Shown: one piece after another, positions 1 through 7,966 of the stretch | Layout of the letters: the number at the start of each line of letters is the position of its first letter | Numbering within the stretch: position 1 is the first letter of the stretch | Source of the DNA: Amycolatopsis kentuckyensis | GTDB taxonomy: Bacteria; Actinomycetota; Actinomycetes; Mycobacteriales; Pseudonocardiaceae | Length of the DNA: 64,000 bases | Assembly (NCBI RefSeq): GCF_002155975.1 | Contig: NZ_MUMI01000038.1 | Location: 1 to 64,000, forward strand | Reading direction: 5' to 3' | Translations under genes and position numbers: made by a program | Notes under the pieces: generated by a model | Seen by the model: only the letters and a program-made list of their open reading frames with translations | Databases searched by the model: none | Told to the model about the DNA's origin: nothing

Positions 1-1113
1 GTCGCCGCCGAGGCGGGCCACCAGGGCCTTCTCCGCGTCGAACACCATCTTCAGCTTGGCGGCGACCCCGCGCAGCAGCCGGTCGCCGAGGTCCTGGCCG
101 AGGCCGCCGTTGAGCTGGGAGAAGCCTTCGAGGTCGAGGTGGAACAGCGTGACGCCGCGGGCCGGGTCCGCGTCGCGCAGCAGGGTTTCCAGGCGGGTGC
201 TGAAGAACTGCCGGTTCGGCAACCCGGTCAGCACGTCGTGCAGGGCCTGGTGGCTCAGCCGCCGCTGCAGCAGCGACACCTCGGTGTCGTCGTCGACGAT
301 GGTGAGCAGCTGCCGAGGCGCGCCGACCGAGTCGCGGACGACCGACGCGGCGAACGTCGCCCACATCGGCTCGCCGTCCTTGCCGACCAGGCGGCGGCCG
401 GTGCGCAGCCGGTGCAGCCGGCCGGCCACCAGCTCGCCGTAGCTCGCCCGCAGCTGCTCCACGTCCTCGGGGTGGACCAGGTCGAACAGCGTCATCGTGG
501 CGATCTCGGCCGGCGTGCGGTTGAGCGTCTTCGCCAGCGCCGCGTTGGCCCGCAGCACCCGGCCGTCCAGCTCGGTGAGCGCGACGCCGCTGGCCGAGCC
601 GGCGAACACCTCCTCGAACTGCGCGCGGGAGATGACGTGCTTCTGCCGGGTCTCCTGCTCGACCTTCAGCAGCGCGCGGCTCAGGCCTTCCTGCCGCTTC
701 TGGATGTCCTCGCGCAGCATTTCGCCGTACCCGGAGCTGAAGGCGCCGAGCACCAGCACGACCCGCTCGGCCAGCCGGTCGATCCCGCGCAGCTCCGGTT
801 CACGCACCAGCGCCTTGCCCAGCACCTCCAGGCTGCGGCGCAGGCTGTCGGCGCCGACGCAGCGCAGCTCGACGAGCCGCCCACCGGCGGCCGCCGCCGC
901 CTGGAGGTCCGGCGGCTCGCCCGCGACCGCCTCGAACAGCCGCCCGGCGAGGCCGGCCAGCTCGCGCTCGATCTCCTCGGGCGTGTGCGGCAGGTACGCG
1001 GTGGTGCTGATCAAGTAGCCCCACTTGCGCGCCAGCGTGCCGAGCCGTCTCGCCGCGCGATCGGCGGACGGCTTGTTCCGCGGCGTGTCGCCACGGGGTT
1101 GGGGAGCAGTCAC
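1..1113 (-). CDS. PAS-GGDEF signalling protein (3' part missing)
   Basis: Likely diguanylate cyclase-type signalling protein, cut by the left window edge. Translation begins at a GTG (MTAPQPRGD...). An alpha-helical N-terminal region of about 150 residues is followed by a PAS-like sensor segment (SGVALTELDGRVLRANAAL, then a VHPEDVEQLR stretch and a PAC-like ending LLTIVDDDTE). The start of a GGDEF domain follows, marked by DVLTGLPNRQFF. The GG(D/E)EF signature itself and any EAL domain would lie beyond base 1, so catalytic competence cannot be judged. No membrane segment is seen in the visible part, so the PAS module is probably a cytoplasmic sensor. The start has only a weak upstream Shine-Dalgarno sequence. 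Confidence 0.8.
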   Translation of the reverse strand, partial: MTAPQPRGDTPRNKPSADRAARRLGTLARKWGYLISTTAYLPHTPEEIERELAGLAGRLFEAVAGEPPDLQAAAAAGGRLVELRCVGADSLRRSLEVLGKALVREPELRGIDRLAERVVLVLGAFSSGYGEMLREDIQKRQEGLSRALLKVEQETRQKHVISRAQFEEVFAGSASGVALTELDGRVLRANAALAKTLNRTPAEIATMTLFDLVHPEDVEQLRASYGELVAGRLHRLRTGRRLVGKDGEPMWATFAASVVRDSVGAPRQLLTIVDDDTEVSLLQRRLSHQALHDVLTGLPNRQFFSTRLETLLRDADPARGVTLFHLDLEGFSQLNGGLGQDLGDRLLRGVAAKLKMVFDAEKALVARLGGD

Positions 1114-1194
1114 CGCAGGCTGTCCAAGGGGTCAGTGCACACCGTTCGGGTCAATCGATATATCTTGGCCCGGAATTGCGCGACACGCACGGGT

Positions 1195-2292
1195 TCAGTT
1201 TCGTCCGATCGAGTGATAACCCTGTGGAGCGATCCCCAGGCGGTCCTGCAGCCAGGACCGGGTCGCACTGCGGTATTCGCCCGCGTTTTCGTGCAGCGCC
1301 ACGGAATGACCCGCGCCCGGCAGCACGTACACCGACAACTTCGACGGGTCGGCGTAATAGGGCGCTTCCTGCGCGCGCAGCACCGCCGCGCCGGAACAGT
1401 CGCGCAGCGCCAGCACCCCGCAGAAAAGGACGTCCTTTTCACCGACCACTTGCAAAACCGGTACGGTGATTCCCCACGTCGCGGGCAACACGATGCCGAA
1501 CAACGCGACGGTGCCCATCCCGGGGACCGAAACCTGGTCCTTCGCCGCCTCGTCGGCCGCGATCACGGCCGGGTCGGCGTCGCCCGCCGCGTAGAACAGC
1601 CCGGCCCGCGCTCCCGGCTTCGTCGTGAAGTACAGCGGGTCGCTGCCGAGGGTCCCGAGCTGCCCATCGAGCAGCGCGGGCTGCAGGCCGAGCGCCGCGC
1701 CGAGGGCGAGCACCGGCAGTGCGGGCAGGTGCGTGATGCCGGTGAGGACGACGCCGTCGACGTCGCGGTACGTGGACGCCTCCACGGCGACGATCCCGGA
1801 GCCGACCGAGTGCCCGACGATGACCACCTTCGCGAACCGGACGCCACCGGCCCGGCCGGCCCGCAGGTGGCCGACCACCTCGTGCATCGACTCGGCCGCG
1901 GCCCAGACCGACAGCGGCAGGCTCAGCGGCCGGCTGCTGCGCCCGGCACCGAGCTGGTCGGCGGCGAAGGTCGCGTACCCCTGCGCGGCCATGTCGCGCT
2001 GGTAGGAGTAGCGCTGCGGCTCGTAGGGCAGGTCCCAGTACGCGCTGTTGTACGTCCCGCCGTGCACGAGCAGCTGGACGGTGTCCGGCGCCTCCCCGGC
2101 GGGCAGGCACAGCCGGCCGTGGACGATCGCGGGCGCCCCCGGCACCAGCGGCGGCAGGCCCGGGCCGGTGACCGGCAGATCCGTGTCGCTGCAAGAGATC
2201 GCGGCGGCCTCGGCGGGCACCGCCGCGGTCAGCGACGCGAACAGGACGCCGCAGGCGAACAACGCCGACGTCACCTTGACGGGCAGCTTCAC
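1195..2292 (-). CDS. secreted alpha/beta hydrolase (lipase/esterase-like)
   Basis: A 365-residue exported hydrolase. The N-terminus has a classic Sec signal peptide (KLPVK basic start, hydrophobic core, cleavage near AEAAA around residue 30). The nucleophile elbow is GHSVGSG with Ser162, and the late GAGHSVALHE segment supplies the likely catalytic His. HGGTYN near residue 78 resembles the oxyanion-hole HGG motif. The substrate is not evident. Family members act on esters or lipids outside the cell. The gene is monocistronic, between a GGDEF gene and a P450 gene on the same strand, with about 70-80 bases on each side. Confidence 0.8.
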   Translation of the reverse strand: MKLPVKVTSALFACGVLFASLTAAVPAEAAAISCSDTDLPVTGPGLPPLVPGAPAIVHGRLCLPAGEAPDTVQLLVHGGTYNSAYWDLPYEPQRYSYQRDMAAQGYATFAADQLGAGRSSRPLSLPLSVWAAAESMHEVVGHLRAGRAGGVRFAKVVIVGHSVGSGIVAVEASTYRDVDGVVLTGITHLPALPVLALGAALGLQPALLDGQLGTLGSDPLYFTTKPGARAGLFYAAGDADPAVIAADEAAKDQVSVPGMGTVALFGIVLPATWGITVPVLQVVGEKDVLFCGVLALRDCSGAAVLRAQEAPYYADPSKLSVYVLPGAGHSVALHENAGEYRSATRSWLQDRLGIAPQGYHSIGRN

Positions 2293-2364
2293 GCCGCACT
2301 CCCTCTGGACTCGGACAGGTGAAGGAACTCCGGAACACTACACCCGGTAGCCGAGCGCGTACCG

Positions 2365-3696
2365 TCAGGTCTTGCGCGGCACGACCGTCATCGGCAGGCG
2401 GTTCGGCTGCATGGTCGCCTTGATCTGCGCGTACACCTTCTTGCCCGGGACCGGGACCAGCCGCCACCGCGCGCCGATGGTCGCGGCCACGATGCCGATC
2501 TCCGTCGGCGCGAACACGTGGCCGGGGCACAACCGCGCGCCCGCGCCGAACGGGATGTACGCCCCCTTCGGCAGGTCCGCGGCGCGGCCGGGCGCCCAGC
2601 GGTCCGGATCGAACCGGTCCGGATCGGGGAACCAGCGCGGATCGCGGTGCAGAGTGTGCTGGCTGACCGCGACCTCGCTGCCCGCCGGGACCAGGACCCC
2701 GCCGAGCTCGACGTCCTCCCGCGCGCGGCGCATGAGGATCAGCGGCGGGGTGCGGCGGACGATCTCGTTCACGATCTGCTGCGTGTAACCGAGATCCGGG
2801 AGATCCTCGAAGCGCGCGGCGCGGCCGTCGAGGACTTCGTCGACCTCGGCGTGGAACCGCCGTTCGACGTCCCTGTGCTGCCCCAGCTCGTGGAAGAACC
2901 AGGCCAGCGCGACGGCGGTGGTTTCGGCACCGGTGGTCAGGATCGTGATGACCTCGTCGTGCACCTGGCGGTCGGACATGCCCTCGCCGGTGTCCTCGTC
3001 GCGGGCCAGCAGCAGCATCGAAAGCAGGTCGCCGTGGTCGGCGCCGTCCTCGCGGGCCGCGACGACGGTTTCGCCGATCACCTCGCGCAGCCGCGCGGCC
3101 GCGGCGTCGAACCGCCGGTTCGCCGGGATCGGCAGCTTCTCGACGAACTTCGGCGAGAAGGCCCGGATCAGCACGTACTTGAGCATCACCGGGATCGAGT
3201 GCCGGATCTCCGCGAGGGCTTCTTCGCCGAGCGCGGTGGAGAACAGCGTCTGCCCGGCGATGGTCAGCACCAGGTCCTGCATCCGCCGGTCGAACTCGAC
3301 GACCTGGCCGGGCCGCCACGAACTCGCGAGCTCATCGGCCAGCTTCGTCATGGTGTGTTCGGCGTAGCCGGCGATCCGCGTGCGGCCGAAGGCGGGCATC
3401 ACCAGCCGGCGCTGGCGGCGGTTGAGCTCGCCGTTCGACGTGGCCAGGCCGTCGCCGAAGAGCGGGCGCATCTTGTCGAAGACCAGGCCCTTGTCGAACT
3501 TGTCGGCGTCGGTGGCCAGCACCCGCCAGGCCAGCTCCGGGGTGGTGACCACGTGCACCGGCAGCGGGCCGAGCCGGATCTTGACGACTTCTCCGTGCAC
3601 GGGAAGGGAAGTGAAGAACTTCAGCGGGTCGCGCAGCAGGGGCACGGTGTGTCCGAGCAGGGGCACCCGTCCGGGCACCGGACGCGGGTTCGGCAT
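2365..3696 (-). CDS. cytochrome P450
   Basis: A 443-residue heme-thiolate monooxygenase. Visible signatures are the I-helix oxygen-activation segment TGAETTA, the K-helix ExxR (EIVR) and the heme loop FGAGARLCPG with the iron-ligating cysteine at about residue 390. The start chosen is the ATG at 3696 (MPNPRPVPG), preceded by a GAGGAG ribosome binding site; a longer upstream reading frame lacks one. A TAAGGT -10-like box lies at 3721-3726. It has no ferredoxin or reductase neighbour, so it must borrow redox partners. Its sequence style (a short N-terminus without membrane anchor, then PLLGHTVPLLRDPL) fits soluble bacterial P450s. The substrate is unknown. Confidence 0.92.
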   Translation of the reverse strand: MPNPRPVPGRVPLLGHTVPLLRDPLKFFTSLPVHGEVVKIRLGPLPVHVVTTPELAWRVLATDADKFDKGLVFDKMRPLFGDGLATSNGELNRRQRRLVMPAFGRTRIAGYAEHTMTKLADELASSWRPGQVVEFDRRMQDLVLTIAGQTLFSTALGEEALAEIRHSIPVMLKYVLIRAFSPKFVEKLPIPANRRFDAAAARLREVIGETVVAAREDGADHGDLLSMLLLARDEDTGEGMSDRQVHDEVITILTTGAETTAVALAWFFHELGQHRDVERRFHAEVDEVLDGRAARFEDLPDLGYTQQIVNEIVRRTPPLILMRRAREDVELGGVLVPAGSEVAVSQHTLHRDPRWFPDPDRFDPDRWAPGRAADLPKGAYIPFGAGARLCPGHVFAPTEIGIVAATIGARWRLVPVPGKKVYAQIKATMQPNRLPMTVVPRKT

Positions 3697-3818
3697 GGCC
3701 TCGTCTCCTCGTGACCGGGCCACCTTAGCCGGGCACCGGGCATCCGGAGCGCGAGTCCACACGAACGGATGAGGGGCTAAGCTCCGTTCCCGCAGCGTCC
3801 GCGAGGGTGGGAGGTCCC

Positions 3819-4640
3819 GTGACCGGAGAAGCGAGCTGGGTACCGCCGGAGATCGACACCTCGGTGCCGAACCCGGCCCGGGTGTACGACTTCTGGCTCG
3901 ACGGCGACCACAACTTCGCCGCCGACCGGGCGCTGGGCGAGCAGATCCTCGAGATCATGCCGGGCATCCGCGACGCCGCCCGGCTCAACCGCGCCTTCCT
4001 GCGCCGCGCCGCGCGGTACATGGTGAACGCCGGGGTCCGGCAGTTCCTCGACGTCGGCTCCGGCATCCCGACCGTCGGCAACCTCCACGAGATCGTCCAG
4101 CAGGCCGACCCCTCGTGCCGGGTGGTCTACGTCGACCGCGAGCCGGTCGCCGTCGCGCACAGCGAGCTGCTGTTGCAGGGCAACGACAACTGCGCGGTGC
4201 TCCAGGCCGACCTGCGCGACGTCAGCGAGATCTTCGACGCGGAGCCGGCCCGCCGGCTGCTCGACCCCACGCAGCCGACCGGGGTGTTCATGTTGCTGCT
4301 GCTGCACTTCGTGCCCGACGAGTGGGATCCCGCGGGCATCCTGGCCCGCTACCGCGAGCGGCTCGCCCCGGGCAGCTTCCTCGCCGTCACGCACGTCGCG
4401 GCGGACTCCGGATCGACCGGCCTCGACGAAGCGATCGAGGTCTACACGACCCGGCAGAACCAGCAGAACCAGCCGTTCCCGCGCACGCACGACCAGGTGC
4501 TCCGGTTCTTCGAAGGCTTCGACCTCGTCGAACCGGGCCTGGTCGGGTGTGCGATGTGGAACCCCGAGGGCGCCGGCGACATGTCCGACGACCCCTCGGT
4601 CAACTCCCTCCCGTACGCGGGCGTGGGCCGGAAACCCTGA
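3819..4640 (+). CDS. SAM-dependent methyltransferase, PF04672 family
   Basis: A 273-residue member of the actinobacterial S-adenosylmethionine methyltransferase family PF04672 (formerly DUF574). The family hallmark PNPARVYDFWLDGDHNF lies near the N-terminus, and the SAM-binding glycine loop FLDVGSGIPT follows. Substrates of this family are largely unknown; members are numerous in Streptomyces and Amycolatopsis. I chose the GTG at 3819 because GGGAGG lies just ahead of it (3809-3814); the GTG at 3807 is the alternative and adds four residues. The gene is divergent from the P450 gene and converges on the GH3 gene across a strong hairpin. Confidence 0.88.
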   Translation: MTGEASWVPPEIDTSVPNPARVYDFWLDGDHNFAADRALGEQILEIMPGIRDAARLNRAFLRRAARYMVNAGVRQFLDVGSGIPTVGNLHEIVQQADPSCRVVYVDREPVAVAHSELLLQGNDNCAVLQADLRDVSEIFDAEPARRLLDPTQPTGVFMLLLLHFVPDEWDPAGILARYRERLAPGSFLAVTHVAADSGSTGLDEAIEVYTTRQNQQNQPFPRTHDQVLRFFEGFDLVEPGLVGCAMWNPEGAGDMSDDPSVNSLPYAGVGRKP

Positions 4641-4650
4641 GCCGGCCCGG

Positions 4651-4687
4651 TCGTGGGTGGTGCGGCGGCCCGCCGCACCACCCACGA
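4651..4687. terminator. bidirectional hairpin terminator
   Basis: Two perfect 18-base arms (4651-4668 and 4670-4687) flank a single base. The hairpin lies between the converging methyltransferase and GH3 genes. There is no long T run, as is common for actinobacterial intrinsic terminators. Confidence 0.75.
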
Positions 4688-4691
4688 GCCC

Positions 4692-7619
4692 TCACCGCAG
4701 CGAGAACGTCGCCACGTTCACCGGGCCGTCGAACGTCAGGTACACGTCGTGCCGTCCGCTCGCCTTGGCCAGCGCCGCCGTCACCGTCGCGTACGCGTAC
4801 CGGTCACCCGTCGAGGACACCGGGACCGTGCCCAGCACGCGGCCGGTCGGCGAGTCGAGGCGGACCGTGACGTGCGACGCCGCCGTCGCGGACACCGAAG
4901 CCGAGAACCGCGCGGGGCCGGTCAAGGCCACGTTGCGGTACGCCACCCAGCTGCCGGCCACGCCCGCGACCGAAGTACCCGAAACCTTCGACGTGTCCGT
5001 CAACGTCGTCCCGGAGTAGTCGTCGAAGTTCTGGGCCTGGGTCGGACGGCTCAGGTCGCGCGGCAGTGCCCGCTCGCCCGGCACGAAGACGGGCTGCGGT
5101 GCCGAGAGTTCGGAGGCGTTGCGGCCCACCGAGAACTCGTACACCCCCGCCGCCACCACGGACCGCTCCCGGGCGACGTCCCAGGACGCCAGGTCCGCCA
5201 CGGGCACCTCGAACCGCACCGTGCGGGTCTCCTTCGGCGCCAGGGTCAGCTTCGAGAAGTCCCGCAACCGCTGCACGCCGGAGTTCTTCGAGTAGAGCTG
5301 GACGACGTCGGACCCGCTGCGGGCGCCGGTGTTCGTCACGTCGACGCTCACCCGGACCTTGTCCCCGGACCGGGCCGCCCGCACGTTGTCGTAGCGGAAG
5401 CTGGTGTAGCTCAGCCCGTAGCCGAACGGGAACAGCGGCTTCCCGCGGTAGTACTGGTACGTCATCCCGGTCTTGGCGATGTCGTAGTCCAGGATGCTCG
5501 GCAGCCCCGCGTCGGAGGCGTACCAGGTCTGCGTCAGCCGCCCGCTCGGGTCCTGGTCGCCGAAGAGCACGTCGGCGACCGCGTGCCCGGTCTCCTGCCC
5601 CGCGTGGCTGGTCCACAGGATGCCGGGCACCGACAGGGTGTCCCAGCCGGTCGTCGGGTAGCTGTTCTCCACCACGACGACCGTGTGCGGGTTCGCCTTC
5701 TGCACCGCCTCGATCAGCGCGCGCTGCGCGGGGGCGAGCTCGGTGCTCGTGCGGTCGTTGGCCTCGCGGCCGTTGATGAACGGCATGCTGCCGACCACGA
5801 CCACCGCGGTGTCCGCGTCCTTGGCGGCGGCGACCGCGCTGCCGACGCCGCTGGTCAGCACGTCCCGGCCGAACTTGGTCGCGTGGGCGGCGTCCGGGGC
5901 CGAGATCGTCAGGACACCGTCGGCGCCGACGACGGCGAACTTGTTCGGGCCGAACCACGGCTCGTTCACCTCGTTGCCCGCGTACTCGAGCACGTAGCTG
6001 CCGTCGGGCTGGGCGTCGAGCTTCAGCTGCTGCTGCACGAACCAGCCGGCCGGCTGGTCGACGTCGTTCACCAGCGCGCCGCCGGAGTAGCTGAGGAACT
6101 TGCCGTTCGCGGCCGCGCGCAGCGTGTTCTTGCCCGCGCCCCAGTCGTAGACGTCGAAGGACTCGGCGGTGCCCGCCACCGTGCCGCCCGCGGTCACCTT
6201 GCCGGTGGTGGCCGGCGCGGTCAGGTACCGGCCCGTGGCGAGGTCCTTCAGCGCGATCCGGTCGACGCCTTCTGACGACGCGACCGTGCCCGCCGAGCCG
6301 AGCCGCTCCTTGATGCCCTGCACCGGGGTGACCTTGTACTGCATCGCGCCGGCGTACCAGTCTTCGTACAGCGTGTTCGAGAGCGGGCCGACGACCGCGA
6401 TCTTCTTGTTCTTCGCGGCGTTCAGCGGGAGCGCGTTGCCGTTGTTGCGCAGGAGCACCATCTGCGCGTCGGCGGCCTTGCGCGCCAGGGCCTGGTGCTC
6501 CGGCGAGCCGATGACGGCCGGGGTGATCTTCGCGTACGGGTTGCGTCCCGCCGGGTCGAACTCGCCGAGCCGGAACCGCAGCGAAAGCAGGTGGCGGTCG
6601 GCGTTCTCGACGTCGGCCATCGTCAGGAAGCCCTTGGCCAGCGCTTCCTTGACCGCGGCGGTGGTGATCGAGCCGTCGGTGTCGTTGTCGGTGAAGCTGT
6701 CGAGCCCCGCCTTGATCGCTGCCGCGTCCCCTTCGGCCTTGGTGGCGTAGTACTTCTCGGAGTTGACCAGGTTGGACGGCGCGCCGGCGTCGCTGACGAC
6801 GGCGATGTCCTGCGGCGCCCACTTCCGCAGCGCGCCGTCGAGGTCCGGGCTCACGTGGTTGGGCCGCCCGTTGACCAGGTTGTACGACGGCATCACGGCG
6901 TTGGCCGCGCCCGCCTGCAGCGGGATCTTGAACGCCTGCTCGTCGTAGTCGTGCAGGATCTTCGGCGGCACCGAGGAACTGGTGGTGTCGCGGTTGACCT
7001 CGTTGTTGTAGGCGAGGAAGTGCTTCAGCGTCGGGGCGGCCTGCAGGTAGCGCGGGTCGTCGCCCTGCATGCCGCGGCCGTAGGCCACCGCGAACTCGCC
7101 GGTCAGGTAGGGGTCTTCGGAGTAGCCCTCTTCGTTGCGGCCCCAGCGCGGGTCGCGCAGCAGGTTCACCACCGGGGCCCACAGGTTGAGGCCCCACAGC
7201 GTCGGGTTGCGGGCGTTGAAGCCGCGCGCTTCCTGCCCGACGGCCGCGCCCACCTGCTTCACCAGGGCCGGGTCCCAGGTCGTGGCGAGGCCGATGGCCT
7301 GCGGGAACACCGTGCCGTCGGCCTTGACGACGGCCCCTTTGTTGTCGTAGTCGGTCGACCAGGCGACGCCGTGCAGGGCTTCGGTGCCGGTCTTGAAGAC
7401 GCCGATGCCGAGCCGCGGGATGGCCGGTTGGTACTGGTGCAGCAGCGAGATCTTCTCGTCCGCCGTCAGCCGGGACAGCAGGTCGTCGATCCGGGTGGCC
7501 AGGGGCAGCGACGGATCGCGGAAGGGTGGGGGCGGTGCCGCGAGCGCCGGCGACGGAGCCACCAGCAGGGTCGCGGCCACCACCGGGACGAGGGCACGGC
7601 GGAAGAGGGACAAGCGCAC
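4692..7619 (-). CDS. secreted GH3 beta-glycosidase with beta-trefoil-like insert and C-terminal CBM-like domain
   Basis: A 975-residue exported glycoside hydrolase of family 3 (beta-glucosidase or beta-xylosidase type). Order of parts: Sec signal peptide (residues 1-27), GH3 TIM-barrel with LKHFLAY and the nucleophile region VVSDAGAP (Asp277), GH3 C-terminal sandwich, fibronectin type III-like domain (from about residue 740), and a C-terminal domain from AQNFDDYSG that resembles CBM6/CBM35-type carbohydrate-binding modules. The GH3 C-domain is split by about 140 residues (around 455-595) with trefoil-like repeats (LKDLATGRYLTA, LRAAANGKFLSY, VLEYAGNEV), as in FSCN/BglX-like insertions. The GTG start at 7619 has GGAGG ahead of it. 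It is divergent from the LacI-ABC-GH31 genes and shares their regulatory region. Beta-linkage specificity is inferred from the family only. Confidence 0.9.
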   Translation of the reverse strand: MRLSLFRRALVPVVAATLLVAPSPALAAPPPPFRDPSLPLATRIDDLLSRLTADEKISLLHQYQPAIPRLGIGVFKTGTEALHGVAWSTDYDNKGAVVKADGTVFPQAIGLATTWDPALVKQVGAAVGQEARGFNARNPTLWGLNLWAPVVNLLRDPRWGRNEEGYSEDPYLTGEFAVAYGRGMQGDDPRYLQAAPTLKHFLAYNNEVNRDTTSSSVPPKILHDYDEQAFKIPLQAGAANAVMPSYNLVNGRPNHVSPDLDGALRKWAPQDIAVVSDAGAPSNLVNSEKYYATKAEGDAAAIKAGLDSFTDNDTDGSITTAAVKEALAKGFLTMADVENADRHLLSLRFRLGEFDPAGRNPYAKITPAVIGSPEHQALARKAADAQMVLLRNNGNALPLNAAKNKKIAVVGPLSNTLYEDWYAGAMQYKVTPVQGIKERLGSAGTVASSEGVDRIALKDLATGRYLTAPATTGKVTAGGTVAGTAESFDVYDWGAGKNTLRAAANGKFLSYSGGALVNDVDQPAGWFVQQQLKLDAQPDGSYVLEYAGNEVNEPWFGPNKFAVVGADGVLTISAPDAAHATKFGRDVLTSGVGSAVAAAKDADTAVVVVGSMPFINGREANDRTSTELAPAQRALIEAVQKANPHTVVVVENSYPTTGWDTLSVPGILWTSHAGQETGHAVADVLFGDQDPSGRLTQTWYASDAGLPSILDYDIAKTGMTYQYYRGKPLFPFGYGLSYTSFRYDNVRAARSGDKVRVSVDVTNTGARSGSDVVQLYSKNSGVQRLRDFSKLTLAPKETRTVRFEVPVADLASWDVARERSVVAAGVYEFSVGRNASELSAPQPVFVPGERALPRDLSRPTQAQNFDDYSGTTLTDTSKVSGTSVAGVAGSWVAYRNVALTGPARFSASVSATAASHVTVRLDSPTGRVLGTVPVSSTGDRYAYATVTAALAKASGRHDVYLTFDGPVNVATFSLR

Positions 7620-7634
7620 GGACGGCCTCCGAAT

Positions 7635-7652
7635 CGTCGAATCGTTTCGACG
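7635..7652. promoter_or_regulatory. LacI-type operator-like palindrome in GH3 leader
   Basis: CGTCGAATCGTTTCGACG has perfect 7-base arms around TCGT with a central CG, the usual symmetry of LacI-family operators. It lies 16 bases upstream of the GH3 start codon, so a bound repressor could block transcription of the gene. The neighbouring LacI gene is the obvious candidate regulator (inference). Confidence 0.55.
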
Positions 7653-7696
7653 GCGTGGCGCGGAACATTCGCGTCGAACGGCGGGGAACCCGACGA

Positions 7697-7725
7697 CTAT
7701 TACAGCCGGGTGAGCGGGAGGTCAA
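7697..7725 (-). promoter_or_regulatory. candidate promoter of GH3 gene
   Basis: Reading leftward: TTGACC (-35, 7725-7720), a 17-base spacer, then TAATAG (-10, 7702-7697; TGTAAT two bases earlier is an alternative). It is the best sigma70-like match ahead of the GH3 gene and directly abuts the palindrome at 7731-7748. Confidence 0.5.
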
Positions 7726-7730
7726 GACTG

Positions 7731-7748
7731 CCTGGGAACGCTCCCAGG
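7731..7748. promoter_or_regulatory. CebR/CelR-like operator
   Basis: CCTGGGAACGCTCCCAGG contains TGGGAACGCTCCCA, one base away from the CebR/CelR consensus TGGGAGCGCTCCCA known from Streptomyces and Thermobifida cello-oligosaccharide genes. It lies five bases upstream of the candidate GH3 -35 box. Confidence 0.65.
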
Positions 7749-7818
7749 CGCTGCGGCCGTTCGGCGTCATCGCCACGCTGAGCTGCAAAAAGAACGTTCA
7801 ACAGGGAGTTTCGATAAT

Positions 7819-7843
7819 TTCGACAAAGGCACCTGTTGTCGAA
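7819..7843. promoter_or_regulatory. inverted repeat TTCGACAA-N9-TTGTCGAA
   Basis: A perfect 8-base inverted repeat with a 9-base gap, lying between the GH3 promoter and the lacI promoter. Its TTCGAC core is shared with the palindrome at 7635-7652. It is probably a protein-binding site; the protein is unknown. Confidence 0.4.
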
Positions 7844-7877
7844 TAACCGTCGAATACCGGCAAACGGCGAATGATGC

Positions 7878-7906
7878 TTGTGTTTCGGGCGGGTGTCACT
7901 TACCTT
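7878..7906 (+). promoter_or_regulatory. candidate promoter of lacI-type gene
   Basis: TTGTGT (7878-7883), a 17-base spacer and TACCTT (7901-7906) precede the LacI gene by 60 bases. The rest of the 347-base gap 7620-7966 holds the palindromes listed separately, plus a short GAACGTTC palindrome at 7792-7799. No small gene is supported there. Confidence 0.4.
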
Positions 7907-7966
7907 CGTGCCATCGTCGATGCGCTTCGACAGTCCGTTCTCCTCCCCGTCCCCAGGAGGCCGCCC

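Noticed and set aside
1439..3319. A 626-residue frame overlapping the hydrolase and P450 genes on the same strand
   Set aside because: Its sequence is Arg/Pro/Gly-rich shadow translation of the two real genes in another frame, with no domain and no ribosome binding site.
4653..6275. Long plus-strand frame opposite the GH3 gene
   Set aside because: Antisense shadow of a gene with strong family motifs on the minus strand.
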